Notes: generated by a model from the letters alone, not told the origin. Counted from the first letter of the stretch, positions 1 through 9,369 are shown. The stretch is 33,495 nucleotides of DNA from an uncultured Persicitalea sp. (GCA_950075905.1 CATMVR010000003.1:1-33495), one strand, 5' to 3'. Numbers and translations are program-made.

Positions 1-969
1 GGAGCGGTGGTGGCGACGGCGTCGTCGCTGCTGGGGACGGTCGTGACCGCGCTCGCCGGGGACCCGGGAGCCGCGGGCGGGCCGGGTGTCTCGGGGGCCG
101 GCCTGGCGGAGCGGCTGCTTCCGGCTCTGGTCCGTGACCCGGACCGGGCACCCGCGCCGGCAACGGCCGGACACGTCCGCGCCGCGCTGGTCCTGCTCGC
201 CGACCACGGCCTGGCGTCGTCGACGGTCGCGGCCCGGGTCGCCGCGAGCACCCTGGCCGACGTGCAGGCGCTGCTGATCCGCAACCGGGCCGAGACGGCG
301 TCCTTGCGGGAGCAGCTCCGCGCCATCACCAACAGCCCCGTGCTTCTCTTGCCGGACAGCAGCGGCGCGCTGCGGCGCGACCTTGCGGCGGCCCTGGCGG
401 ACACGGCAGGAATTTCGTCCAACCCCTACCTGCGGCTCGCCCGGCAGGAGCTCCTCATCGCGAGCCGGTCCACGGACCTGGAAAAAACGACCCTGCTTCC
501 CCAGTTCAAAGTGGGGTACCTCAACCAGTCGCTGATCGGCGATTACCGCCGCAACGGTGCGGACGTGTTCTATGGGGCGGGCAAACGCTTCCACAGCGTC
601 GAGGCGGGGCTGGCCATACCCATTTTCCGGGGCGCGTTTAAAGCGCGGATCGAGGCGGGCAGGATCAGCGAGGAACTCGCCCGCAATCAACTGGCCGTGG
701 CGGAGATTCAACTCGGCACCCAACTGAGGCAGGCGGTGCGTGCTTACCAGGCCACCGAACAGAGCCTGACTCTGTACGAGGAGCAGAACCTGCCTCTGGC
801 TGGGGAGATCCGGGCGAAAGCCACTCTGGCCTACGAGGCGGGTGAGATCGGCTATCTCGAGTTCGCCCAGGCCCTCAACCGGGCGCTGGACATTCAGTCG
901 CGGTACCTGGACCTGCTCGATGAACACAACCGGGTCGTCATCGAAATAGAATTCCTGCTGGGCCAGTGA
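1..969 (+). CDS. CzcC/TolC-like outer membrane efflux factor, C-terminal part; N-terminal ~85 codons are foreign (citrate synthase-like), so the 5' end is chimeric
   Basis: From about codon 86 the ORF is a coiled-coil OMF (AVEIQLGTQLRQAVRAYQATEQSLTLYEEQNLPLAGEIRAKATLAYEAGEIGYLEFAQALNRAL). It is followed directly by a CzcB-like gene. Codons 1-85 contain ALVLLADHGLASSTVAARVAASTLAD, typical of citrate synthase. Confidence 0.75.
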   Translation, partial: GAVVATASSLLGTVVTALAGDPGAAGGPGVSGAGLAERLLPALVRDPDRAPAPATAGHVRAALVLLADHGLASSTVAARVAASTLADVQALLIRNRAETASLREQLRAITNSPVLLLPDSSGALRRDLAAALADTAGISSNPYLRLARQELLIASRSTDLEKTTLLPQFKVGYLNQSLIGDYRRNGADVFYGAGKRFHSVEAGLAIPIFRGAFKARIEAGRISEELARNQLAVAEIQLGTQLRQAVRAYQATEQSLTLYEEQNLPLAGEIRAKATLAYEAGEIGYLEFAQALNRALDIQSRYLDLLDEHNRVVIEIEFLLGQ

Positions 970-1017
970 CCAGCCCGCGCATACACCCCATTTTTTATAC
1001 ATAAAGACAAGAACCAA

Positions 1018-2193
1018 ATGAAAAACCTACTGATTATCCTGGCCCTGCTGGCGGGCCTTTTCGCCTGTGACAATACCCCGACGACGGAAGTCGAGGGCGG
1101 GGAGGCCACCTCAGCACCCCATGAGGAGGGGGACGAAAACCGGGTCGAGCTGACCAAAGCGCAGTACGAGACGGCGGGGATCGCCACCGGCCTGGTGACG
1201 GAGCGCAGCCTGAGCGGCACGGTGGTGGCCAACGGCGTCATCGACACTCCCCCCCAGAACCTGGTCAGCATTTCGGCCCCTTACGGCGGCTTCGTCCGCA
1301 GCACCGACCTGCTGCAGGGCAAGCGGGTGCGGAAAGGGCAGGTGGTGGCCACCATCGAGAACCCCGACCTCATCAAGATGCAGCAGGACTACCTCGAGAC
1401 GGCCAGCCAACTGGAATACGCCGAACTCGAACTCGCCCGCCAGACCGAACTGAGCCGCGAGAACGTCAACGCCCGCAAGGTGCTGCAGCAGGCCACGGCG
1501 GACGCCAAGACCCAGAAAGCCCGGCTGGCGGGATTGAAGGGGCGGCTGCAAATCGCCGGCATTAGCCCCAAGTCGTTCGCCGACGGCAACCTGGTGACCC
1601 GATTCCCGGTCGTTTCGCCCATCAGCGGGTCGGTGACGGTGGTCAACGTCAACCTGGGCATGTACGTCAACCCGACCGATGTCATGTTCGAGATCGTGGA
1701 CACGGAGCATTTGCACGTGGAAATTTCCGTGTTTGAGGACGACGTTCCGAAAATAAAGATCGGCCAGACCATCCGCTTCACGCTCAGCAACGATCCGGCG
1801 AAACAGCACCTGGCCAAGGTGTACCTGATCAACCAGAAAATAAACGAGGACCGCACCGTCAGGATCCACGGCCACCTCGACCACGACGACCACGGCATGC
1901 TGCCCAACAACTTCGTGCGGGCCGTGATCGAGACTGGTGCCAGCCCGGTGCCCGCCCTGCCGGAGGAGGCGATCGTGGACTTCGAGGGCAGGCCCTACAT
2001 CTTCGTCCGGGCCGATTCCGCCGAAAGCCGCACCTTCGAGATGGTGGAGGTGGCCCGGGGCGTGACGGAAAACGGCTACGCGCAGGTGACGCTGCCGAAG
2101 GATTTCGACCGAAGCCGTGAAGTTGTAATGAAGGGAGCTTACGCCCTGCTGTCGAAACTTAAAAATTCGGAGGAGGAGGGGGAAGGCCACTGA
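1018..2193 (+). CDS. Efflux RND transporter periplasmic adaptor subunit (CzcB/CusB-type lipoprotein)
   Basis: Lipoprotein signal MKNLLIILALLAGLFAC; barrel-sandwich and hairpin architecture (SISAPYGGFVRSTDLLQGKRVRKGQVVATIENPDLIKMQQDYLE; VVSPISGSVTVVNVNLGMYVNPTDVMFEIVD). Confidence 0.9.
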   Translation: MKNLLIILALLAGLFACDNTPTTEVEGGEATSAPHEEGDENRVELTKAQYETAGIATGLVTERSLSGTVVANGVIDTPPQNLVSISAPYGGFVRSTDLLQGKRVRKGQVVATIENPDLIKMQQDYLETASQLEYAELELARQTELSRENVNARKVLQQATADAKTQKARLAGLKGRLQIAGISPKSFADGNLVTRFPVVSPISGSVTVVNVNLGMYVNPTDVMFEIVDTEHLHVEISVFEDDVPKIKIGQTIRFTLSNDPAKQHLAKVYLINQKINEDRTVRIHGHLDHDDHGMLPNNFVRAVIETGASPVPALPEEAIVDFEGRPYIFVRADSAESRTFEMVEVARGVTENGYAQVTLPKDFDRSREVVMKGAYALLSKLKNSEEEGEGH

Positions 2194-2202
2194 CAATGAC
2201 CC

Positions 2203-2823
2203 ATGGAACAAATCATTCTGGGCGGCATCGTCCTCAGCTTCATCCACGCGGTAATCCCCAGCCACTGGCTGCCCTTCGTCACGATTGGCAACGCCCGGGG
2301 CTGGGACCGGGCGACCCTATTGCGAACCACTTTCCTGGCGGGTACCGCCCACACGCTGAGCACCACGATTTTCGGCCTGCTGGTCAGCTACGCGGGGTTC
2401 CAGCTCACCGGCAGCCAGCAACTGATCGCCGGGCGAATTGTCCCGCTGCTGCTGCTGATCCTCGGGCTGTGGTTCGTCATGCAGCATTACCTGGGCCACT
2501 CCCACACCCATCTGGAAGCGGGGAATGCAAGGGGCAGAAGCCACCGACGGCTGCTGCTGTCGCTGGTGGTCGTCATGTTCTTTTCGCCCTGTTTCGAGAT
2601 CAGCGCTTATTTCCTCAGCGCGGGGACGATGGGCTGGCGCGCCGTGGCCGTGTTGGCGGCCTTATACAATGTCCTCACCCTGGCCGGCATGCTCGCAATG
2701 GTCGGGCTGGGACAGCGGGGGCTGGAGAAGCTGGACATCGGCTGGCTGCGGCACAACGAGCAACTCATCACCGGGATGACGCTCTGCGGGCTGGCGACCT
2801 TTAATTTTTTCACTGAATTTTAA
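2203..2823 (+). CDS. Polytopic membrane protein, UreH/TauE-SafE/NicO-like putative metal transporter
   Basis: Hydrophobic helices; IVLSFIHAVIPSHWLPFVTIG...AGTAHTLSTTIFGLLVS; His loop HSHTHLEAGN; in operon between CzcB and a Zn/Cd ATPase. Confidence 0.6.
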   Translation: MEQIILGGIVLSFIHAVIPSHWLPFVTIGNARGWDRATLLRTTFLAGTAHTLSTTIFGLLVSYAGFQLTGSQQLIAGRIVPLLLLILGLWFVMQHYLGHSHTHLEAGNARGRSHRRLLLSLVVVMFFSPCFEISAYFLSAGTMGWRAVAVLAALYNVLTLAGMLAMVGLGQRGLEKLDIGWLRHNEQLITGMTLCGLATFNFFTEF

Positions 2824-2838
2824 GAAACCCAATAAACC

Positions 2839-4746
2839 ATGACACAAAAACCAGTAAAAAAACACGATTCCCACCGCCACGGGGGCGAGGCCAGCGACTG
2901 GCTCACCCACTGGCCATTGCTGCTGTCGTTGCTCATCCTGGCGGTGATGCTCACCGCCGAATACGGCTTCGGGGCCGTGCCCGGCGAACTGCCGCGCCTG
3001 GCAATTTACCTTACCGCTTACTTATTGGCAGGTCACAAGGTGCTGGACTTGGCCTTTAGGAAGGCCAGGCGACTCGACATATTCAACGAGTTCTTCCTGA
3101 TGAGCGTGGCCACCCTCGGCGCGTTCGCCATCGGGGAGTACAGCGAAGGCGTGGCGGTCATGGTGTTCTACGCCATCGGCGAGTGGTTCCAGGACGCCGC
3201 CGTGAACCGGGCCAAGCGAAGCATCAAGGCCCTGCTCGACATCCGGCCCGACACCGTGGATGTGATCCGTCAGGGCAGGGTGCAGACGGTGGAACCCTCC
3301 GAAGTCGAGATAGGCGAGGCCATCCAGGTGAAGCCCGGCGAGAAGGTGGCGCTGGACGGTGAGCTGCTGTCCGAGCGGGCCACCTTCAACACAGCCGCCC
3401 TGACGGGTGAGAGCAAACCCGATTCCAAAGAAAAGGGCGAGCAGGTGCTGGCCGGGATGATCAACCTGAACACCGTGGCCGAGGTGAAAGTCCGCGCCCT
3501 GTTCCGCGACAGCAAGCTCAGCCGCATCCTGGAAATGGTGCAGGACGCCACGGCCCGCAAGTCCCGCACCCAGCTTTTCATCTCCCGGTTCGCCAAAGTT
3601 TACACGCCCATCGTGTTTGCGCTGGCTGTCCTGCTGGTGGTGCTGCCCTACTTCTTCGTTTCCGACTACGTCTTCCGGGACTGGCTCTACCGGGGCCTGG
3701 TCTTTCTGGTGATAAGCTGCCCCTGCGCCCTGGTGGTCTCGATCCCGCTGGGTTACTTCGGGGGCATCGGGTTGGCTTCGAAGAACGGCATCCTGTTCAA
3801 GGGTTCCAACTTCCTCGACGTGATGACGGGAGTGGACACGGTGGTCATGGACAAGACCGGAACCCTCACCAAAGGGGTGTTCAACGTGCAGGAAATGGTG
3901 GCCGACGGCATTGACGAAAAGGAACTGGTCAGGCTCACCGCCGCCATTGAGAGCAAGTCTACTCACCCGATTGCGCTGGCCGTCACCCGTTACGCCGGGA
4001 ATAGACCGGAAGGGGCCGATGTAGGGGACGTGGAGGAAGTGCCGGGCCACGGCTTGAAAGGAACCGTGGACGGCAGGGAGGTGCTGGCCGGAAACACCAG
4101 GCTGCTGCGCAAGTTTGGGGTGAAGTACGACGGGGCCATCGACCGGGAGGCCGATACGGTGGTGGTCGTAGCGGTGGACGGGCGGTATGCGGGCTACATC
4201 CTCATTTCTGACGAGATCAAGGAAGATGCGAAACAAACGGTCGAACAACTCAGTGAAATGGGCATCAGGTCGGTCATGCTGAGCGGCGACAAGCAGAGCG
4301 TGGTGGAGAAGGTGGCCCGCACGGTCGGGGTGGACGAGGCCTTCGGCGACTTGCTGCCCGAGGACAAGGTGAAAAAGGTCGAGGTGCTGAAAAACGAGGG
4401 GAGGCACATCGCCTTTGTCGGCGACGGGGTCAACGACGCCCCGGTGATCGCCCTGGCCGACGCCGGGATTGCCATGGGCGGCCTGGGCAGCGACGCCACC
4501 ATCGAGACGGCGGACATCGTCATCCAGAACGACCAGCCCGCCAAAATCGTGACAGCCATTAAAATTGGCAAGATCACCAAGGGCATCGTGTGGCAGAACA
4601 TCGGACTGGCGATGGGAGTGAAGGTGATTGTGCTGCTGCTGGGGGCAGGCGGCGTGGCCACACTCTGGGAGGCCGTCATCGCCGATGTCGGCGTGGCCCT
4701 GCTGGCCATTATGAACGCGGTCAGGATCCAGAGGAAATCGGTCTGA
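2839..4746 (+). CDS. Heavy-metal translocating P-type ATPase, P1B-2 (Zn/Cd/Pb) type
   Basis: ISCPCALVVSIPLGYFGGIG (CPC), DKTGTLTKG, GDGVNDAPVIALADAGIAMG, TM8 DVGVALLAIMNAVRI. No N-terminal GMTCxxC domain. Confidence 0.93.
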   Translation: MTQKPVKKHDSHRHGGEASDWLTHWPLLLSLLILAVMLTAEYGFGAVPGELPRLAIYLTAYLLAGHKVLDLAFRKARRLDIFNEFFLMSVATLGAFAIGEYSEGVAVMVFYAIGEWFQDAAVNRAKRSIKALLDIRPDTVDVIRQGRVQTVEPSEVEIGEAIQVKPGEKVALDGELLSERATFNTAALTGESKPDSKEKGEQVLAGMINLNTVAEVKVRALFRDSKLSRILEMVQDATARKSRTQLFISRFAKVYTPIVFALAVLLVVLPYFFVSDYVFRDWLYRGLVFLVISCPCALVVSIPLGYFGGIGLASKNGILFKGSNFLDVMTGVDTVVMDKTGTLTKGVFNVQEMVADGIDEKELVRLTAAIESKSTHPIALAVTRYAGNRPEGADVGDVEEVPGHGLKGTVDGREVLAGNTRLLRKFGVKYDGAIDREADTVVVVAVDGRYAGYILISDEIKEDAKQTVEQLSEMGIRSVMLSGDKQSVVEKVARTVGVDEAFGDLLPEDKVKKVEVLKNEGRHIAFVGDGVNDAPVIALADAGIAMGGLGSDATIETADIVIQNDQPAKIVTAIKIGKITKGIVWQNIGLAMGVKVIVLLLGAGGVATLWEAVIADVGVALLAIMNAVRIQRKSV

Positions 4747-4770
4747 AACATCCGGTCTTCCGGCACCCCC

Positions 4771-4941
4771 ATGATTGAAAAAGGGGAAATACATTTTATA
4801 GATTACAAACCGTTCGGCGTGAGCCGGGAGTACGAGCAATTCCGTCCCTGGAAGTCGGTGGAAAAGTCCATGAAGACAGTCGAATTCGAGGAACTGTACC
4901 TGGGGGCTGCCTACCGCTGCACGGGTGAAAGAAGACCCTGA
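4771..4941 (+). CDS. Short hypothetical ORF (56 aa), possibly truncated
   Basis: ATG at 4771: MIEKGEIHFIDYKPFGVSREYEQFRPWKSVEKSMKTVEFEELYLGAAYRCTGERRP*. Not in the ORF track (length cutoff) and not recognised. Confidence 0.35.
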   Translation: MIEKGEIHFIDYKPFGVSREYEQFRPWKSVEKSMKTVEFEELYLGAAYRCTGERRP

Positions 4942-5049
4942 ATCGTCAGGCCTGGCAGGGTGACGATGGTAGCTACCCACAGCTCCAAGCAGTTTTCTCT
5001 GCTGGACACGCAGGTCATCATTGGCGGGCAGTATTCACCTACAAAAAAG

Positions 5050-6312
5050 TTAGAAATAAGTAGAGAAGCCAACCTGAAAGGTGGCCGTGCGGGCGGGCGG
5101 GTTGCCCAGTATATCGGTGTCCCACTGGTAGCGGTAGTTGGCCCGAATCACCGTGGTGGGCGACGGACGGAAACTAATGGCGGGTACAACGGACCAGATT
5201 TCATCGTAGATGTTTTCATTCGTTTCGTTGAATGTGCCTACGTTATAGTCCACACGCTCTAAGCGGGCCGCCACGTTCAGTGTGGCCGTGTTCCAGCCCA
5301 GCATCCGGCCCCGCAGCACCGGCTGCACCACATCAAGCCAGCCCCCCTGCTGACGACGGCCAAACTGCTGTGAATAGGTGGAAGGTACATCTACCCGCGC
5401 CCAGACAAACTCGCCATTAAGATACGTGCGCGAGCCGGGCAGCACCGTATTGAAATCCACCGCCCATACATCGACCCGCCTACGCTGATCCAGAACCAGG
5501 CCGTCGTCCCGAAATTTATTGTACACGCCCCCCATCCACGACAAACCAATTTCCCCGAATTTGCGCCGTTTTACGGCTGCTTTCAGCGTAACCAGAGGCA
5601 CCCCGTTGAAACTCTCCTCGAATCGGTTGGGGTTGACCTTGGCTGCGGGCAGGAACGTCCGGTTTTGCGTATTGGCGATGATTGAATTGTCAAAGCCGTT
5701 GGTCAGGTAACCTTCGTAGGCAAATACCCAGTTGCGGGTGTATTTTTTTCCGTATAGCCCAAATCCCACGTTACTGAAGGTGGAGGGAATAATACGGGTG
5801 GATGAGAGGGGCCGGTCAACGAATTCCCATTTGGGGCCGTCGTGATTCTGGTTGAACGAGCCAATCGGATTCATCACGATGCCGGTACGCAGGTTGAGCA
5901 GGGAGTTGAACTGGAAATCGACCGAGGCAAATTCGATATTGATTTCTTTGGTACCGTCTTCAAACTCGATTTCGGTCAAAAACTTGATGCGCCGGTTGAT
6001 GGTCGCGGCCATGAAAATCGTCATCCGGGGCATTTGAAACGACAGCCCCTCACTAACCCCGTCGGTATTTGCGTACTGCGTGTTGGCTTCTACATAGCCC
6101 CCTATTGAAATGGGCAGTTTGCCGGTCCGCAGAAAGGGGCGGTTGTAAGCGGCATCGAGGTTCATCTTTTCGTCTTTGGGCGTATGCAGCGTCGTATCCC
6201 GGCCAAACAGCGCATCCATTTTGGCATTGCTGGTCGTATCGACCGCGACCGGAACCTGACCAAAGACCGATGTGGCGACCAGCAGGCATACGGGTAAAAG
6301 TTTGTTTCGCAT
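5050..6312 (-). CDS. Outer-membrane porin (Bacteroidota phosphate-selective porin O/P-like)
   Basis: Signal peptide MRNKLLPVCLLVATSVFG; beta-barrel pattern (ISIGGYVEANTQYANTDG, SFQMPRMTIFMAATINRRIKFLTEIEFEDG, NYRYQWDTDI) ending in a terminal F. Confidence 0.82.
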   Translation of the reverse strand: MRNKLLPVCLLVATSVFGQVPVAVDTTSNAKMDALFGRDTTLHTPKDEKMNLDAAYNRPFLRTGKLPISIGGYVEANTQYANTDGVSEGLSFQMPRMTIFMAATINRRIKFLTEIEFEDGTKEINIEFASVDFQFNSLLNLRTGIVMNPIGSFNQNHDGPKWEFVDRPLSSTRIIPSTFSNVGFGLYGKKYTRNWVFAYEGYLTNGFDNSIIANTQNRTFLPAAKVNPNRFEESFNGVPLVTLKAAVKRRKFGEIGLSWMGGVYNKFRDDGLVLDQRRRVDVWAVDFNTVLPGSRTYLNGEFVWARVDVPSTYSQQFGRRQQGGWLDVVQPVLRGRMLGWNTATLNVAARLERVDYNVGTFNETNENIYDEIWSVVPAISFRPSPTTVIRANYRYQWDTDILGNPPARTATFQVGFSTYF

Positions 6313-6317
6313 ATAAG

Positions 6318-6779
6318 TCAGGCGATAAGGATGTAAATTTTCTGGTCATCAGCCGTTACGCGGTAGGCTGTGAGGTCCCGGTCGGCGGGGCCTTCCGTTA
6401 CGTGGCCCTGCGCATCGTATTCACTACCGTGGGCCGGGCAGGTGAGAAAGCCCTCGTGGGCGTTCAGCTCGTTGCCCTGGTGCGAACACTTCATCAATAC
6501 AGCCGTGAAGGCGTCGCCCGTGCGGTGCAGATAAATAGGAAAGGTCTGACCCGGCAGCTCCACCAGCACGTAGTTGCGCAGCGTGGTCACTCCCTTTTTG
6601 CTCACCTGCTCGAATTCGCTCCGGCTGAGTTCAATGGTTTTCCCTTTTAAGACGGGCTTCTGTGCGTAGTACACGCTTCTGCAACTGCTCACCAGCACCG
6701 GAAGCCCCGCTGCTGCCAGGCAAACGGCTCCGCAGGTCTTCAAAAATGTTTGCCGGTCGAGTTTATCTGGTGTCCTCAT
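6318..6779 (-). CDS. Rieske [2Fe-2S] domain protein, exported
   Basis: CSHQGNELNAHEGFLTCPAHGSEYDAQGHVTEGPA matches the Rieske CxH...CxxH pattern; N-terminal signal/lipobox-like segment. Confidence 0.88.
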   Translation of the reverse strand: MRTPDKLDRQTFLKTCGAVCLAAAGLPVLVSSCRSVYYAQKPVLKGKTIELSRSEFEQVSKKGVTTLRNYVLVELPGQTFPIYLHRTGDAFTAVLMKCSHQGNELNAHEGFLTCPAHGSEYDAQGHVTEGPADRDLTAYRVTADDQKIYILIA

Positions 6780-6790
6780 GAAGAATAGGC

Positions 6791-7990
6791 TTAGAGTGAT
6801 TTAAGAAATGCAATGACATCAGCTTGACTGGCAGCGGGCATTTCCTCGAAACGCTTTTGAATGCTGGCAGCCTCACCACCGTGCATCCTGATGGCTTCCC
6901 TAATACTGCGTGCCCGTCCGTCGTGCATAAGATACACCTGCCCGCCCTGCGAATTTTGGGCCAGCCCCAGCCCCCACAGCGGGGGAGTACGCCACTCGGC
7001 TCCGCCAGCGGAGCCTTCCGTGTAGCCATCGTCCAGGCCCGGCCCCATGTTGTGCAGGAGCAGGTCTGTGTAGGGATGAAATTCGGTGTTGGCCAAGGCA
7101 GCCACGGGCGAGTATCCCGTTTTCAGCGTTTGTTTGTGGCAGCTTTCACAACCTGTTTGCACGAACAACTGCTGGCCTCTCAATACGGCAGGGTCATCAG
7201 GGTTGCGCTGGATGGGTGCTTTTAGCGTTTGCAAGTAGAAGACTACATCCCGCACTTTCCTGTCCGATACTTCGGGATCGATGGATTTGAGCGTGTACAC
7301 GTCACTCGGATCAAAAGTCGACGTGATGCCCATGTCCTGGTTGTAGGCTACCACCGTCTGATGAAACAGGTTGTAAACACTGCCTTTTTTACCAAAGCGC
7401 GTTATATACCGATCTCCCTGCCGCCTGCTGTTCGGGCGGGGCGTAACGTAGCCGGGCAACAGGTTCCAGTTTGGGTGTCCCCGCACCCCATCGGGGTTCT
7501 TGGCGTTGGCAGCGGCCATACCCAGAATATCTTCGTCGCTTACCAGTTCAAGGTAGCCCAGCCCGGAGTTGCTGGGCGGGGTAAACTTAGCAAAGGGAGT
7601 TCCTTCGGGCAGTTGCTCAGGTTCATAGCCCGGAATGGCCCGGTTCTGTATTTGAAACCCGTGGTCGAACTCGTTTTGACCCAAGCTATCGGTGTGGCCA
7701 AAGCGAATCAACGTGGTAAAGGGATGTCCTTTACCATCACCAGGGTGGCAACTGCCGCAGCTATTGGCCACGAACACCGGCCCAAGTCCCGTCTCAGGCG
7801 TGAATATTTCATCGTTGAAGGCAATGTCACCAGCCAGGTGCCGGGCCGATTGCGCCGGGGTAAGTCCTGCTACCGGACCATCGAGTAGTTCGTCTTCCCT
7901 GGGGGCGGTGGGACCCATTTCCTTGCAGGCAATAATGGCAAAGACAAACGACGCGACACTAAGTAGAAATGAAAGAGTAGTTTTTCTCAA
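6791..7990 (-). CDS. Di-heme oxidoreductase (DUF1111/DHOR) family cytochrome
   Basis: Two CxxCH motifs (CGSCH, CESCH); TTLIRFGHTDSLGQNEFDHGFQIQNRAIPGYEPE and TPPLWGLGLAQNSQGGQVYLMHDGRARSIREAI typical of DUF1111. Confidence 0.88.
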   Translation of the reverse strand: MRKTTLSFLLSVASFVFAIIACKEMGPTAPREDELLDGPVAGLTPAQSARHLAGDIAFNDEIFTPETGLGPVFVANSCGSCHPGDGKGHPFTTLIRFGHTDSLGQNEFDHGFQIQNRAIPGYEPEQLPEGTPFAKFTPPSNSGLGYLELVSDEDILGMAAANAKNPDGVRGHPNWNLLPGYVTPRPNSRRQGDRYITRFGKKGSVYNLFHQTVVAYNQDMGITSTFDPSDVYTLKSIDPEVSDRKVRDVVFYLQTLKAPIQRNPDDPAVLRGQQLFVQTGCESCHKQTLKTGYSPVAALANTEFHPYTDLLLHNMGPGLDDGYTEGSAGGAEWRTPPLWGLGLAQNSQGGQVYLMHDGRARSIREAIRMHGGEAASIQKRFEEMPAASQADVIAFLKSL

Positions 7991-8091
7991 AATAAACTGA
8001 TCGTATGTGGTTGAATGCCAATGGTTAAATAGGGTAAGATTAACAGCGGGGTTAACGAAACCATCAGCAAATGTAGCAAGAATATTTATAA

Positions 8092-8109
8092 TCTAAATAT
8101 AATTTTAGA
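8092..8109. promoter_or_regulatory. Candidate operator: TCTAAA-TATAAT-TTTAGA inverted repeat upstream of the DHOR-Rieske-porin unit
   Basis: Perfect 6-bp inverted repeat with 6-bp spacer in an AT-rich intergenic region. A minus-strand TACATTTG (8075-8068) fits the Bacteroidota -7 box TAnnTTTG just downstream. Confidence 0.5.
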
Positions 8110-8222
8110 CTAGCCAAAAAAATAATCAGAACTTGATAGAAAATTATTTTCGACTTGCCGATTTATTCTACTGCCATATTGAGCCCATCGTCTGGCAAAA
8201 CAAGAAGTTCAGAGGTAACAAC

Positions 8223-8259
8223 AAAACACCCCGCAACCTGTGGGATTGCGGGGTGTTTT
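8223..8259. terminator. Bidirectional intrinsic terminator-like hairpin
   Basis: Perfect 14-bp stem AAAACACCCCGCAA / TTGCGGGGTGTTTT with a 9-nt loop, downstream of the CDF gene. Confidence 0.8.
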
Positions 8260-8319
8260 TGGCCTACCCTACGGGCTGGTTGCGGTGTTCAGGCGAGATC
8301 GGCAGATGACGGCTGGCGT

Positions 8320-9369
8320 TTACAGCTTATGCTGTTCCATTTCCGCCTGGACGATGGCCCGCTCCAGAGCCTCCTCCCTGCTGCAGTTCGTCCGGGCGTG
8401 GCGGTCCTCAGCCAAGCGCAGCACCTTGTTGCGGACACCGTCCTCCAGCGGGTCGAGCCGGTGTGCCTGGTTCTCGAAGAGTTTTTCAACGTACCGGGTG
8501 AACTCCTCGAAGTCGATGGTAACGTGTTCCGTGTCCAGATCCCCGAAAACACCCAGAATCTCCTGCCTGAGGGCTTTCTGTCGGGCCGGGGTCAGATCCC
8601 CGGTCTTAACATGGAGGGTGACCACCAGTTTCTTCTGGGTCAGCCCCCAGACGTGGAAGTGGCGGATTAGCTCCACCCCGTCCAGGCACAGCACCTTTTG
8701 CTCAAGCAGAGGCACGTTCACGCCTTCCGGCACCCTTTGAAGAAAAATCTTCACCACATCGACCAATTTGAACGAGATCATGACCAGCACCGCCAGGTTG
8801 ATGACAATGGCCAGGATGGGGTCGAGGATGGGCAGTTCCTTGAACAGCAGGATAATGCTGACGGCCAGTACCGCCAGCCAGCCGAGCGAATCCTCCAGCA
8901 GGTGGATGGTCATGACCTGCTTGTTGAGGGATTTGCCTGATCTGAGTTTCCAGACCCCGATTCCGTTCAGGACGATGCCCAGCACGGCGATTCCGATCAT
9001 CCACGGCACGTCGGGCATCTGCGGGTCAAGGATGCGCCGGATGCTGGCGTAGAATATGTAAACGGCCCCCAGCACCAGCACGAGTGCGTTCACCAGGGCA
9101 CCCAAAAGGGAAAAACGCTGATAGCCGTAGGTGTACCGCTCGTTGCTTTTTTCCTTTTCGGCTTTATGCTCGAAGTACCAGCCCAGCCCCAGGGAGAGGC
9201 TGTCGGCGAAATCGTGCAGCGAGTCGGCGATGATGGCGATGCTCCCGGAGATCAGCCCCCCGGCCAGTTCCAGCACGGTGAAGGCCAGGTTAAGGAAAAA
9301 GGCCGTTTTGGTGCTGCTGCTTTTATTGTCTTTCGGCATCGGGTTTAGTGCGGGTTGTGAAAATAACAA
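8320..9369 (-). CDS. Cation diffusion facilitator (CDF) family transporter
   Basis: FLNLAFTVLELAGGLISGSIAIIADSLHDFADSLSLGLGWYFEHKAEK...YTYGYQRFSLLGALVNALVL is a CzcD/ZitB-like CDF core. The true start may be the internal MPKDNK. Confidence 0.92.
   Translation of the reverse strand: MLFSQPALNPMPKDNKSSSTKTAFFLNLAFTVLELAGGLISGSIAIIADSLHDFADSLSLGLGWYFEHKAEKEKSNERYTYGYQRFSLLGALVNALVLVLGAVYIFYASIRRILDPQMPDVPWMIGIAVLGIVLNGIGVWKLRSGKSLNKQVMTIHLLEDSLGWLAVLAVSIILLFKELPILDPILAIVINLAVLVMISFKLVDVVKIFLQRVPEGVNVPLLEQKVLCLDGVELIRHFHVWGLTQKKLVVTLHVKTGDLTPARQKALRQEILGVFGDLDTEHVTIDFEEFTRYVEKLFENQAHRLDPLEDGVRNKVLRLAEDRHARTNCSREEALERAIVQAEMEQHKL

Noticed and set aside
1111-2265. 384-aa minus-strand ORF opposite the CzcB-like gene
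   Set aside because: Shadow ORF caused by high GC3; composition (H, V, G, D, Q) typical of antisense frames.
2196-2804. 202-aa plus-strand ORF overlapping the membrane protein gene
   Set aside because: Pro/Arg/His/Ala-rich out-of-frame translation; the 2203-2823 frame encodes coherent TM helices.
3022-4980. 652-aa minus-strand ORF opposite the P1B-2 ATPase
   Set aside because: His/Gly/Asp/Leu-rich shadow translation of a GC-rich gene; no domain pattern, while the plus strand has all P-type ATPase motifs.
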